From assembly GCF_003148685.1 (NCBI RefSeq), contig NZ_QGGR01000036.1, positions 1 through 64,000 of the forward strand: a stretch of DNA of 64,000 nucleotides, in the 5' to 3' direction. The notes beneath the pieces were generated by a model. It worked only from the letters and a program-made list of their open reading frames with translations. It was not told the DNA's origin and did not search any database. The translations under genes and the position numbers were made by a program. Source of the stretch: Actinoplanes xinjiangensis. Lineage in GTDB: Bacteria; Actinomycetota; Actinomycetes; Mycobacteriales; Micromonosporaceae. Below are positions 28,468-37,354 of the stretch, piece after piece (the first letter of the stretch is position 1; every line of letters begins with the position of its first letter).

Positions 28468-31305
28468 ATGGTCTACGACCGTCAGCAACCCGCTGTGCTG
28501 CTTCCACGCCTGCCGATGACCACCACGTTCCAGACACTGGCCTTCCCGGACGAATGGCGTGAGCGCATCGCTGGCCTGCACGCGGCGAACTACCCGGACC
28601 GCATGCTGTCCCCGACCCGGCGGATCCCGATCCGCCGGCTCAACGCTCTGCTGCGCGTCGCCGCACCCGACCTGATCTCGGCGGCCACCTATACCAGCGT
28701 CCGCGACGGCGACCCCTGGCTGTACGCCAAGACGGCCTGCCCACCGCCGGTGCTGCGCTCCCTGCTCAACGCCTGGCTCTACGACCTGGCCCGCAAGGAC
28801 ATCGCCAGGCCGCTCGTGGTGCCTACGATCAAAGCGCTGGATGCTGCCGAACTCGAGTGGCGGCCAGAAAAGGTCGACCTGCTCGAATGCACCACCTCGG
28901 ACGGCGGCACGGCCGTACCCAAGGCGCGGCTCTATACGCTGCTGCCCGACGCTATCGCCTGGCAGATCGCGCAGCACTCCGCCCGGCGCCCCTACACCCA
29001 CGAGGGCGGGCAGCTGCGGTTCCGGCAGGTCGCGGCCAACCCGTCGGCCGACGGCGCCGAACTGGTGTCCTGGCCACCTTTGACCTATCAGACCAAAGGC
29101 AAGAATCCGAGTTCCTGGCTCTACAGCGCCTACCTGCGCATCGCCCTGCGAACCGTCCCGTTCGACCCGCGACCCCGCCTGCACGTCAACGTTGGTGTGC
29201 GCCGCTGGACCACGAATGCGGTCCGGCCGAAAGGCCGCAACGCGGCCTCTGTCTACCTGCTGTCGGCCAACCCGTTCGCGGCTGGCGCCAGCGTGCCCGA
29301 CAAGTTCGCGGTAGCCCGCGTCCAATGGAACCCCAAGATCGACGCGCTGAGCTGGGTGAACTCCGGCCCCGAGCAGATGCTGTCGCGCCTCAACATCATC
29401 GCGGAGCTGCCCGACGCCGCGGAACTCGGCCGGCAGTCCGACCTGTGGCTTCCCGAACGTGACGGAGTCACCGCGGCGGTCGTCCATCACACCACCATGC
29501 GGGGATCTCACGAGGTCGGCACCGGGATCATGCCGGCCGAACGGCGACGGCTGCTGGCCTGGGTCGAGGGCGTCGTCGCGCCTCAGTTCGAACTGGCGGG
29601 CCCGCTGCACAAGGTGCCGGGCATCAAGCGGGCCGGCAACACCTTCACCAAGCTGACGAGCATCCCGCGCAGCAACAGCGCCAAGCTGCCGGAAGCCGAC
29701 TACGAGGCGAAGCTCGCCCAGGCGCGCGTCACCCGTCGGGCCGAGACTGCGGCCAACGCCCGGCTGCGCCGGCAGCGGCTCGCCGAGGTTACCGGCGCGC
29801 AAGGGTTGACCGTGGCCCTGCTCGATCAGCCGTCCCGGACCATGCGGAACCTGCTTCTCGACACGGTCGAAGAATTACTCGACTTGCCGCCGCGCACCGC
29901 CGCCGACGCGGACACGTGGACGTGGAACGTCGATGGGTTCACTCTTACCGTCCGCGCCCGTTTGTTGTCCGACCTGGGTGGCCCGCTCGGCGGCGGCGGC
30001 ACGCCCCGCAAAGGTGCCCAGCACGACGCCGCCGTCACGGCCCGGCGCAGCGGAGTCGCGGCTGCTCTGACCGCCTGGGGACGTGAGCAGGGTGGCGCGG
30101 CCGATGCGGCACTGGTCGTCCTGGATGGGCGCGACGCGTTCTGGCGACGCACCACCGATCCGAAGTTCGCCATCCGCCTGGGCTGCGCCGACGCCGGCGC
30201 GGTCAGCCAGTTCATCAGCCCCGAAAAGGACGCCGAGGACGCCACCGTCGGGCACCGGGCCGAAGCCGCCTGGCTGGACCTGTTCCGGCAGGTCGGCATG
30301 CGGTTCGTGCCCGAAGCCCGTGGCCTCGACATCCCCGATGGCCTTAACCAGATCGCGTTCTGGATCGTCAAACGCCGCAAGGACGACACCAATACCCGCA
30401 AACTGTTCATCCCCGTCGCCGTGCTGATCCGCCCTGGCAATCCCTGCGTCATGGGCCGCGCTAAAGGCATGACGGGCTGGGTGCCGTATCCGCAGCTGCT
30501 CAAGCATCTCGCCGGCTACCACGATCTGGACATGCCCCGGACCGAACAGGAGCAGACCGTTGCCGTCGCGGCCTTCGTCCGTAGCACGCTCAGCGCGCTG
30601 CGCCCCGACGAGACCCTGGTCGTGGTCGATGCCCAGAACATCCGCAACCGGCTGCCCTCGCTACAGAACACCCACCTCGAGGCCGAACGCATTCAGTTCG
30701 CCGACGGGGTGAGCCAGCCCGTGGCGACGTTCGGCGAACGCATGCGGCTGGTCCGGGTCAGCGGGAACGATCGCATGGAAACACCGCAGGCGTGGGCGGC
30801 CCAGCCAGACAGCACCGGCATCTCCGCCGGGCTCTGGTACGACGCCCAGCACCTCGACCTCGAGAACACCCGCGTCTTCTACAGCACCGTCGAGAAGCCG
30901 GTCACCCACAACAAGATCGGTGTCGAGCTGGCCAAGCTGACCCCGCACCACACCAAGACTGAACCCAAGCCGGACGCATCAGACGAGCAAGAGGTGAAAG
31001 AACGAGATCACTTCAACCCCGGCTCTGCGGCCTGGAACCCGGAACTGGTGCAGTTCACTGTCGTCGCCAAACCCGACGACGAGACCAGCCTGCTCTGGGC
31101 GGCCTTCTTGCACCAACAGCGGTCCTGTTCCGACGACTACACCTCGGCGCTCGGCGTACCGCTCATCCTGCATCTGGCCACACTCACCACCCGCTACGCC
31201 CTGCCCACCGAAGACGACGAGGCCGAGGACGGCCCGCAGGCCCCCGAGGACGCGGACGTGGCGGCTGAGGCCGACGACGAAGACGACCTCGGCCTCGAGC
31301 TGTAG
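28468..31305 (+). CDS. pPIWI-RE protein (Argonaute-related, X-MID-RNase H)
   Basis: A 945-residue pPIWI-RE family protein, a distant Argonaute/PIWI relative named for its conserved Arg and Glu. The N-terminal X region and MID domain come first. The C-terminal RNase H-like PIWI module has strands such as AALVVLDGRDAFWRR, IAFWIVKRRKDD and LVVVDAQNIRNR, then FYSTVEKPVTHNK and an end with AALGVPLIL-type helix and an acidic tail. It probably binds nucleic-acid guides or R-loops and recruits the helicase and REase. The ATG at 28,468 follows CGAAAGGA. It is the last gene of a four-gene operon, 31 bases after the helicase. I cannot assign catalytic residues individually. Confidence 0.85.
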   Translation: MVYDRQQPAVLLPRLPMTTTFQTLAFPDEWRERIAGLHAANYPDRMLSPTRRIPIRRLNALLRVAAPDLISAATYTSVRDGDPWLYAKTACPPPVLRSLLNAWLYDLARKDIARPLVVPTIKALDAAELEWRPEKVDLLECTTSDGGTAVPKARLYTLLPDAIAWQIAQHSARRPYTHEGGQLRFRQVAANPSADGAELVSWPPLTYQTKGKNPSSWLYSAYLRIALRTVPFDPRPRLHVNVGVRRWTTNAVRPKGRNAASVYLLSANPFAAGASVPDKFAVARVQWNPKIDALSWVNSGPEQMLSRLNIIAELPDAAELGRQSDLWLPERDGVTAAVVHHTTMRGSHEVGTGIMPAERRRLLAWVEGVVAPQFELAGPLHKVPGIKRAGNTFTKLTSIPRSNSAKLPEADYEAKLAQARVTRRAETAANARLRRQRLAEVTGAQGLTVALLDQPSRTMRNLLLDTVEELLDLPPRTAADADTWTWNVDGFTLTVRARLLSDLGGPLGGGGTPRKGAQHDAAVTARRSGVAAALTAWGREQGGAADAALVVLDGRDAFWRRTTDPKFAIRLGCADAGAVSQFISPEKDAEDATVGHRAEAAWLDLFRQVGMRFVPEARGLDIPDGLNQIAFWIVKRRKDDTNTRKLFIPVAVLIRPGNPCVMGRAKGMTGWVPYPQLLKHLAGYHDLDMPRTEQEQTVAVAAFVRSTLSALRPDETLVVVDAQNIRNRLPSLQNTHLEAERIQFADGVSQPVATFGERMRLVRVSGNDRMETPQAWAAQPDSTGISAGLWYDAQHLDLENTRVFYSTVEKPVTHNKIGVELAKLTPHHTKTEPKPDASDEQEVKERDHFNPGSAAWNPELVQFTVVAKPDDETSLLWAAFLHQQRSCSDDYTSALGVPLILHLATLTTRYALPTEDDEAEDGPQAPEDADVAAEADDEDDLGLEL

Positions 31306-31325
31306 ACGGCGGACCGCGCGCCACC

Positions 31326-31386
31326 CCGGCCGCATGATTTCCTTCGCGGCCGGACGGTGGATTCAGCCGAGCTTGAATCCACCGTC
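31326..31386. terminator. Bidirectional hairpins between pPIWI-RE and ptuB
   Basis: Two adjacent perfect inverted repeats lie between the convergent stops. The first has an 8-bp stem CCGGCCGC/GCGGCCGG (31,326-31,333 and 31,346-31,353, 12-base loop). The second has a 13-bp stem GACGGTGGATTCA/TGAATCCACCGTC (31,353-31,365 and 31,374-31,386, 8-base loop). The second overlaps the last codons of ptuB. Neither has a strong T tract, as is common in actinobacteria. They probably separate the two convergent defence operons. Confidence 0.6.
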
Positions 31387-32211
31387 GCAGAACCAGTCCG
31401 ACTCGCTCAACGCGACATACATAGCCGTCTGCCAGCTGTTCAGGCGCGCATGTCGGCAGCTGTCGGCGTTCTCCTGCAAGAAGTCGCGCACCCCGTCGGC
31501 TCCGCCGGCGGCGGCGAGCCGGCCTAGGCGGTACTCCAGATTCGCCAGTTCCTGGGCGGCCTGCGCCGTGTACAACGCGCCGAGCCCGAACCCGTCGAAG
31601 TGATGCCGGGCACGGGCCTGATCGGCGGCTGCCCAGTGCTGCGGTGCCTCGACGAAGTACCGCACGGCCGGCGGCCGGTCCTGCTCGACGGCCGCGTGTA
31701 GCCACCGGTCGGTGTCGAAGCTGTCGTAGTACGGATGCACCGCAGCCGTCTCGGCCGACGCGGCGACCTGGTTGCCTTTCCTCTTGTTGCACTCGTGGCA
31801 GGCTGGCACCAGGTTGAGCGGCGTCACGGCCAGCGCGGGGAACTTCGTCTTCGGCAGGACATGATCCAGGGTCCGCGCGTCCCGGTGCCCGCACGACGGG
31901 CAGCGGTCGTACGGCGCTCTGGCCCGGATCGCGTTATAGATGTGCCGGGCGGGTCCCTTCGGGTGGGCCATCCGGTCGTCGTATAGCGTGATCATCTGTT
32001 TGCGGGTGACGGCGCCGGCCTCGAAGTGCTCCCCGAGCAGTGCGTGCGCCAGGCCCTGCTCGGCCGCGGCCGCGTAGTTCGCAGCGGCAGCGGTGACCGT
32101 GCCGGTCGCCGAGCGGTACACGGCATGCAGGTCCTTGTCGCGCATCCGGCTGATGGCGGCCTCGTAGGTTTCCTGAGCGGTGTGCTGGGGTTTCGGAAGG
32201 CTCCACATCAC
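31363..32211 (-). CDS. ptuB: Septu HNH endonuclease PtuB
   Basis: A 282-residue HNH nuclease. The zinc ribbon C104-x2-C107, the catalytic Asp116-His117, Asn133 and the second knuckle C138-x2-C141 form a complete HNH motif. The surrounding helices are Septu-like. With an ATPase gene directly upstream (stop/start overlap ATGA at 32,208-32,211) it forms the two-gene Septu layout ptuA-ptuB. PtuB is the effector that nicks or cuts nucleic acid when PtuA is triggered. Its last codons form part of a 13-bp hairpin. An orphan HNH homing or restriction role is the alternative, less likely given the ATPase partner. Confidence 0.82.
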   Translation of the reverse strand: MMWSLPKPQHTAQETYEAAISRMRDKDLHAVYRSATGTVTAAAANYAAAAEQGLAHALLGEHFEAGAVTRKQMITLYDDRMAHPKGPARHIYNAIRARAPYDRCPSCGHRDARTLDHVLPKTKFPALAVTPLNLVPACHECNKRKGNQVAASAETAAVHPYYDSFDTDRWLHAAVEQDRPPAVRYFVEAPQHWAAADQARARHHFDGFGLGALYTAQAAQELANLEYRLGRLAAAGGADGVRDFLQENADSCRHARLNSWQTAMYVALSESDWFCDGGFKLG

Positions 32212-33749
32212 AGCACCCCGCCGGACTCCCGGACGGCGATCAGCCCGCGGACCAGAGCTCGGGCCTCCCCGCCGAGCCGGCCGTCGAACCGATCGAGGAT
32301 CACCCCGTACGACTCGCCCTGCGCGACCGCATCCCGCAGCACCTTATGGAAACCCGACCGGGTGACTTCCAGACCGAAAACCTCTCTGGTCAGCACCCCG
32401 ACGTTCTCGCCGAACGTTTCGATCTCGGGCCGCTCAGCGACCAGCACGTCACCGGCTCGCCGCAGCTTCCACGCACACACCCGTGGTACCTCCTGCAACA
32501 CCACCGGCGAATGGGTCGCGATGATGGCCACCCCGTTGCGGTTGATCAGCAGATCCGACAGCGCACGAACGAACGCGGCCAACAGCGGCGGATGCAAGTG
32601 CGCCTCCGGCTCGTCGAGAAGAACCAGCGAACGCTCCTCGACGGTCTCGACCAGACGCGTCATCGTCAGCAGCACGATCTTGTGACCGGAGCTCAGGTCA
32701 CGGAAAAGGTCACGTGCCGTATCGCCCACGTCGTCACTTGTCGCCAGATCAGCGAGCTCGATCACTCCGGCATCCGCGAAGATCGGGTCACCGGCCAGCA
32801 ACTGCAACGCGCGTTGCCACCGTTCCCGCCGTGCTGGCTGACGGCAGGCTTGAACACTCCTGCCGAACTCGCCGGCCAGCGTCCGGTGGTCCTTTGGCGG
32901 GAGCGGTTTCCCGCTCTTCTTGTCCCGCCGCACCCGTTTGAGACCGATGTAGGCGTACCGGGGATTACTTCCACCGATCGGCTCGAACCTGTCGAAGGCG
33001 CTGAAGCTCACCGATATCGCGTTCGTGAAGTTGTCCGCTTGATCGCCGTCGGCGTCGAAGGTGAAGGTGCCCGGCTCGCCGTCAGCGACCGGTGCCAGCT
33101 CACCCGCGACGACATGGCTCAGATGGTGCAGCAGGTGGGTCTTGCCGACACCGTTCGATCCGATGAGAACGTGAATGTTCGTCGGCGGCTCGGACTCGGG
33201 GACCACGTCGAACTCCAGTACGGCACCCAGATCCGGAAGATCTGCAGGCGGCGGCGTGCGATAGGTGAACCGGAAGCGGGTCAGATGCAGGCCGCCGCGG
33301 GCCTGGCGCCGGAACTGGCCCACGACACTCGTATGGGTCACTGCGCGCAGCAGCGAGACGGTCGTGACTTCTTCCGCCAGCGCCCGAGGATATAGATCAT
33401 CGTCGGCCGCTAAGTCGTGCAACGCAGTCAGGACCTCGGACCGGACGTGCTCCCCGAGCCGGTTCAGCTGCTCGTAGTAGGCGCCGTCCTGGCCCACCGA
33501 GAAGAAGCTCTCGTCGAGCTGGTCGAAGGAGTCAGGCAGCGCTGGCGATTTCTGGTCCTGCCCCATACCGAACTGGCCGATCTTGACCTGGCCCACGTCG
33601 GTCAGCTGGCCGGCTTCATCACGCACCACCAGCTGGTACAGCGTCTCGAAGCGGAACCAGTCGTCCCAGTTGTCGTGCAGCAGGAACGCCGCAGAGCCAG
33701 CACCGTCCTCGGGGACCGCATGCCCGGCCGCGACCACGACGAAAAGCAC
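32208..33749 (-). CDS. ptuA: Septu ATPase PtuA (SMC/OLD-like AAA)
   Basis: A 513-residue AAA ATPase. A short N-terminal strand region with the FLLHDNWDD motif, common in this family, is followed by Walker A GSNGVGKTH at residues 197-205. The C-terminal half has the ABC-like signature DLSSGHKI and Walker B LVLLDEPEAHLHP, with a D-loop/H-switch region (IIATHSPVVLQ). I chose the GTG at 33,749 because AGGAAGAG lies just upstream and the conserved N-terminus begins there; the frame is open to 34,163 without similarity. PtuA senses the invader and controls PtuB. Confidence 0.8.
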   Translation of the reverse strand: MLFVVVAAGHAVPEDGAGSAAFLLHDNWDDWFRFETLYQLVVRDEAGQLTDVGQVKIGQFGMGQDQKSPALPDSFDQLDESFFSVGQDGAYYEQLNRLGEHVRSEVLTALHDLAADDDLYPRALAEEVTTVSLLRAVTHTSVVGQFRRQARGGLHLTRFRFTYRTPPPADLPDLGAVLEFDVVPESEPPTNIHVLIGSNGVGKTHLLHHLSHVVAGELAPVADGEPGTFTFDADGDQADNFTNAISVSFSAFDRFEPIGGSNPRYAYIGLKRVRRDKKSGKPLPPKDHRTLAGEFGRSVQACRQPARRERWQRALQLLAGDPIFADAGVIELADLATSDDVGDTARDLFRDLSSGHKIVLLTMTRLVETVEERSLVLLDEPEAHLHPPLLAAFVRALSDLLINRNGVAIIATHSPVVLQEVPRVCAWKLRRAGDVLVAERPEIETFGENVGVLTREVFGLEVTRSGFHKVLRDAVAQGESYGVILDRFDGRLGGEARALVRGLIAVRESGGVL

Positions 33750-34076
33750 GAGACGATCTCTTCCTGATCCGCAGACGGCCGGCTGATGTCCGGGTAATGC
33801 ACGGTAATGCATCGGCGCTGCGATCGACCCGCCTGGCCGTCGCGCCGGGGAGCCAGCCGGCCTGGGGCCCCGGTCACTTACGCACCCGTGCTTCGGCGAA
33901 GCAGCCCGCCGACGCCGTCTGGGGTACATACGAGCTATACAGCCGGTTCCCGCCGCAGTCTCGTCCCGGCTCGACCTCAAGCAAGCCGCCCGCCAGAAAG
34001 CCGGCACCACCGAAGCGTTGATGCCGACGACGCCGGGCACGGTCCAGCTTGAGCTGAACGCCGCACCGTTCGCATC
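33750..34076. other. Intergenic region between ptuA and the DUF2220 gene
   Basis: About 325 bases between divergent ptuA and the DUF2220 protein gene. The three forward frames are each broken by stops. One frame reads RLDLKQAARQKAGTTEAL and similar protein-like pieces, which could be debris of the missing N-terminal half of the DUF2220 gene or of another gene, but no domain is recognisable. Confidence 0.35.
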
Positions 34077-34892
34077 GTGGCTCTCTGGAACGTTCCGTCC
34101 TTCCAGGAGATCGGAAGGGTGCCGATCGAAGGGCTGCATGCGGAATGGCTCAACACCCGGCAAGAACTGGTTCGACGTCTCTGCGGACGCGAAAGTCTAG
34201 GGCTGTTGCCGCCACATCCACCCCGGGTCCATTTCACCTACCTCGATCCGGATCACCTCGCCGCCGGCCGGAGGCGCCACGACTCGGTGACCATCGGTGA
34301 CACCGCGTCGCCGATGTACCTGCCGCAAATCGTGGTGATCTCCGAGAACAAAGACACCGCGATCCATTTCCCGCCGCTGACCTCCGCCATCGGTGTGGAA
34401 GGCATGGGGCGCGGCGCCGGCGCGATCGCCGCGCTCCCGTGGCTCGCCGCCGCTCAGCATGTCTTCTACTGGGGTGACATGGATGCGGACGGCCTGGAGA
34501 TCTTGAACGAGTTCCGTGCGGCCGGAGTTCCTGCCACGTCGCTGTTCATGGACATGGCTGCGTTCGAACGTTGGGGACACCTCGGAACGAACGAAGACAG
34601 GTTCGGGAAGCCGCTGAGCGCCCGAGAACAGCGGCCTGTCCCATTTCTCACGACAGATGAATCAGCGCTGTACGCAGGCCTGACGTCGCGGTCATGGGAA
34701 CACCATCGTCGCGTGGAACAGGAACGGATACCCCTGGCGGTGGCTCTATCGCAGGTCGAAACCCTCACGGCGAGAGCGCCCTACGGACTCGGCGATGCAT
34801 ATCCGCTGGCAGGCCGGTTCTCGGCACCAAACGATCCAGTGGTGACAAACGCCTTGGATGACTGGCCGCCCGCGGACCATGCTGAACGCTGA
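34077..34892 (+). CDS. DUF2220 Toprim-like protein, C-terminal half of a type I-like JetD
   Basis: A 271-residue protein corresponding to the DUF2220 domain found at the C-terminus of type I Wadjet JetD. The VPIEGLHAEWL entry region is followed by a Toprim fold with Glu90 in VISENKDT and the acidic pair Asp134/Asp136 in YWGDMDADG, so the catalytic residues are kept. The DUF3322 half that normally precedes it is absent, and upstream frames are broken. The GTG at 34,077 or a GTG at 34,119 could start it. No jetA-C of type I lies nearby; the complete Wadjet 12 kb away has its own, different JetD. It may be a remnant or a stand-alone nuclease. Confidence 0.7.
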   Translation: MALWNVPSFQEIGRVPIEGLHAEWLNTRQELVRRLCGRESLGLLPPHPPRVHFTYLDPDHLAAGRRRHDSVTIGDTASPMYLPQIVVISENKDTAIHFPPLTSAIGVEGMGRGAGAIAALPWLAAAQHVFYWGDMDADGLEILNEFRAAGVPATSLFMDMAAFERWGHLGTNEDRFGKPLSAREQRPVPFLTTDESALYAGLTSRSWEHHRRVEQERIPLAVALSQVETLTARAPYGLGDAYPLAGRFSAPNDPVVTNALDDWPPADHAER

Positions 34893-34966
34893 TATCGAAG
34901 TGTTTCATTCAGGCTAAGTCTCGCATTGAGTGGCCTAGGTTGAATTGCGTACCGCGCACATCTGGG

Positions 34967-36403
34967 CTAGATGCGACGGCGGCGGCGCGATGAGGGTAGG
35001 AGGCGGAATCCGGTGACAGTTCCGTCTCCTGCGCGGAGGAAGACCTCGTCGCCGGTGCCGTCGATCTCGGGTTTCCCGGCGCGGGTACGGGACACGTATT
35101 CGCCAGCACCGTGCTCGTTCAAGGAGGTGAGGAGCGCAACGTCGATGCCGTTGAAAACTTCGAGGCGTCGTCCGCCTGTCCAGCGCACTGTGGTGGAGGT
35201 TCCCCTGGCGATGCCTATGCCGGTGTTGCGGTGGTGGAGCTCGGGTAGGTCGGGTTCGCGGTTTCCGAATGTCCGCTGGCGTTGGCGTTCGCTGATGAGG
35301 CGCTGCGCGCGGGTTTGGTCACCGGCGAAGAGTAGGGAGGCCGCTGCCGCCGTACGGCTCAGCACGCGAGCGAACCAGCCTTTCTGTTCGGCGGGAATTG
35401 GATAGACCTCCGCGAGCGAGGCGGTTCCAGCAGGCTCGGGGAAAACCTGCAGTGCCGGGCCGAGGCCAGGAAAGAGATCGAGTTGTTCCGGGAGCGCTTC
35501 GTTGTCGACTGGGTTCTCGGGCGAGGGTGTCCGGCTCAAATTGAGCTGGTCTGTTTCGTCGCTGAGTTCGGCCGGGTCGCCTTGCCACAGTTCGTCGTCG
35601 CCGTCAGGGTCGAGGATGTGTACGGTGATGCGCTCGGCTTCCAGGACGGTGGAGATCATGAGCCCTGGTGGCGTTGCCCCGCCGACGTGGACAGACTGGA
35701 GTTGGAACGCCGCCTTACTGAGTTGTTCGAGGACGTTCTTCTGGTAGTGGGTGCCCTTGCATTCCAGGACCACGAGGCGAGTCCTCGACAGCAGGCCGTC
35801 GGATTTGTGCCCGAAAAGGAAGTAGTCGGGGCGTAGTTTCGTGTCCTTACGGCTGTACGGGCGCAGTCGCCCCTCCGGGATGTCGAAGCCGGCGTCCAGG
35901 ACCATCTCGGCATCCACTGGGATCCAGGTCCAGCTTGGGTCGCCGTGGCTCAGGACGTGTCGGGCGAGGATGATCGCGAAGCCGATGCCCAGAGTTTCGG
36001 ATTGCACGTTGGCATGGTGGAAGCGTTTCGCCAGCGCGTCCTCGGACATCCGCAATAGGTGCCGACCACGCGGCAGTTTTACCTTTCCGTAGCTGAAGGC
36101 GTCGCAGTACCGCAGTTGAGCCCAGATCCGCTGGATGTCGCGTAGCGCTGCACGCTCCTGGAAGACGGTCGCTCGCCCGACTTCGTGCAGAAGCTCGATC
36201 GGGGTGACATCGACCAAGACTTGGTGCATTGCGCTGATGGGTTTCAGCGGTTTCGGCGGACCGTAGTGCGGCCGGTCAATCCCAAGGTTCTTCGCAGCGA
36301 TCTGCACCCTCTCTGCGAGCCGGTGGTCCGACTCAATCACCACACTTCCCGGACGAACCAGCTGCTGTAGTGCAGGGCTGAGATCCACACACACCTCCAG
36401 CAA
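34967..36403 (-). CDS. Putative PD-(D/E)XK nuclease downstream of drmC
   Basis: A 478-residue protein I cannot place in a named family. A central nuclease-like core is visible: Asp193 in LRPDYFLFG, then Glu214-x-Lys216 in VVLECKG, spaced as in PD-(D/E)XK enzymes, followed by a helix with Gln-rich positions (LEQLSKAAFQLQ). The C-terminal 150 residues contain another ordered part (RNTGIGIARGTSTTVRWTGG-like strands). It lies 141 bases beyond drmC in the same direction, so it may belong to the DISARM transcript. The start is a TTG at 36,403 or one of several GTGs just inside; GGAGG lies within the first codons, favouring an internal start. Confidence 0.6.
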   Translation of the reverse strand: MLEVCVDLSPALQQLVRPGSVVIESDHRLAERVQIAAKNLGIDRPHYGPPKPLKPISAMHQVLVDVTPIELLHEVGRATVFQERAALRDIQRIWAQLRYCDAFSYGKVKLPRGRHLLRMSEDALAKRFHHANVQSETLGIGFAIILARHVLSHGDPSWTWIPVDAEMVLDAGFDIPEGRLRPYSRKDTKLRPDYFLFGHKSDGLLSRTRLVVLECKGTHYQKNVLEQLSKAAFQLQSVHVGGATPPGLMISTVLEAERITVHILDPDGDDELWQGDPAELSDETDQLNLSRTPSPENPVDNEALPEQLDLFPGLGPALQVFPEPAGTASLAEVYPIPAEQKGWFARVLSRTAAAASLLFAGDQTRAQRLISERQRQRTFGNREPDLPELHHRNTGIGIARGTSTTVRWTGGRRLEVFNGIDVALLTSLNEHGAGEYVSRTRAGKPEIDGTGDEVFLRAGDGTVTGFRLLPSSRRRRRI

Positions 36404-36544
36404 CCTAGAGTCACAACTCGACCACTCCAGGTTGCAGGAGTTCAGGCCACACGAACAGATACACCGGCATGAATGAATGTCTCAGGGCCGGATCGCGGTC
36501 GAACTTGCGGTGATGCTCCTGACGGCGGCGATACCACGCGGTCG

Positions 36545-37354
36545 TCAGCGTCCTGGAGACGTGCGCTCCAAGACGCCTGCACCCTCACCCATCAAGGCTT
36601 CGAAATGTCGGACCAGGCGTTGGGTCACCATCGGGTCCTTGATAACTACGCCAACCTCTAGGTTCGTGGACAGGGCTTGGTCGGTGAGATTCGCACTGCT
36701 GATCAAGGCGATGGCAGTATCCGCGGCGATGATCTTCGCGTGGAGCGCTGACCTTGACTTGGCCGCTGCGGCACGGCGGTGTGCGGGCCAGTGCCAAAAG
36801 GTAGCGCTATCGGTTAGCTGCGAGAAAGCGGCCGAAGCACCGGCAGGGCCGCGAAGGGTGCCCCCATTACCAACGGATCCCTCAAGGACAAGGTCGACCC
36901 GTACGCCGCGGGCGGCGGCGGCACCGAGCTCCGCGATAACCTCGGCGACGCCGTAGGCGGCGAAACTGACGATGAGTAGAGAGTTCCTCGCCGCGCGGAT
37001 AACTTCGATCACCACCGAGCTGGTGAGGCGTACTGAGACAGACGGACTGATCGGCCCGCTGATGACGAGGTCGGTGCGCCGGGACGCCGCCTGCTCCTGT
37101 ATTAGTGCGGCACTGCGCAACGCCACCGCGATTGCTGTGCCCGGCAGCTTGTGGGCCGTGGCGTCCCAGGCCTGCACAAGGCTCCGGGCGTGCGTGCTCG
37201 TGGAGAAACCTGGACGGGCATTTATCAGCGCGGCCTCGACAGCAGCGCTTGGCTTGTCTACAGACATCAATACGGCCGCCCACGCGGAGATGTGCGCAGG
37301 CGGCAGGTCTGCCGCGATGCCGGCGATGGTGTCAACAAGGATCTCGTGATTCAT
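36545..37354 (-). CDS. drmC: DISARM protein DrmC, phospholipase D-like nuclease
   Basis: A 269-residue PLD-superfamily protein. The C-terminal HKD motif is clear: His-x-Lys in SALHAKIIAAD, followed by S-S-A-N-L-T. The first half holds a weaker, degenerate repeat (the region around SFAAYGVAEVI). DrmC is a core component of DISARM, though often dispensable for protection. I chose the ATG at 37,354 because it overlaps the drmB stop (ATGA); the upstream extension lies inside drmB. It is the third gene of drmA-B-C. Confidence 0.85.
   Translation of the reverse strand: MNHEILVDTIAGIAADLPPAHISAWAAVLMSVDKPSAAVEAALINARPGFSTSTHARSLVQAWDATAHKLPGTAIAVALRSAALIQEQAASRRTDLVISGPISPSVSVRLTSSVVIEVIRAARNSLLIVSFAAYGVAEVIAELGAAAARGVRVDLVLEGSVGNGGTLRGPAGASAAFSQLTDSATFWHWPAHRRAAAAKSRSALHAKIIAADTAIALISSANLTDQALSTNLEVGVVIKDPMVTQRLVRHFEALMGEGAGVLERTSPGR

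Noticed and set aside
28279..29802. A minus-strand frame of 507 codons over the end of the helicase gene and the 5' part of the pPIWI-RE gene
   Set aside because: It crosses two well-supported plus-strand genes and shows no recognisable sequence.
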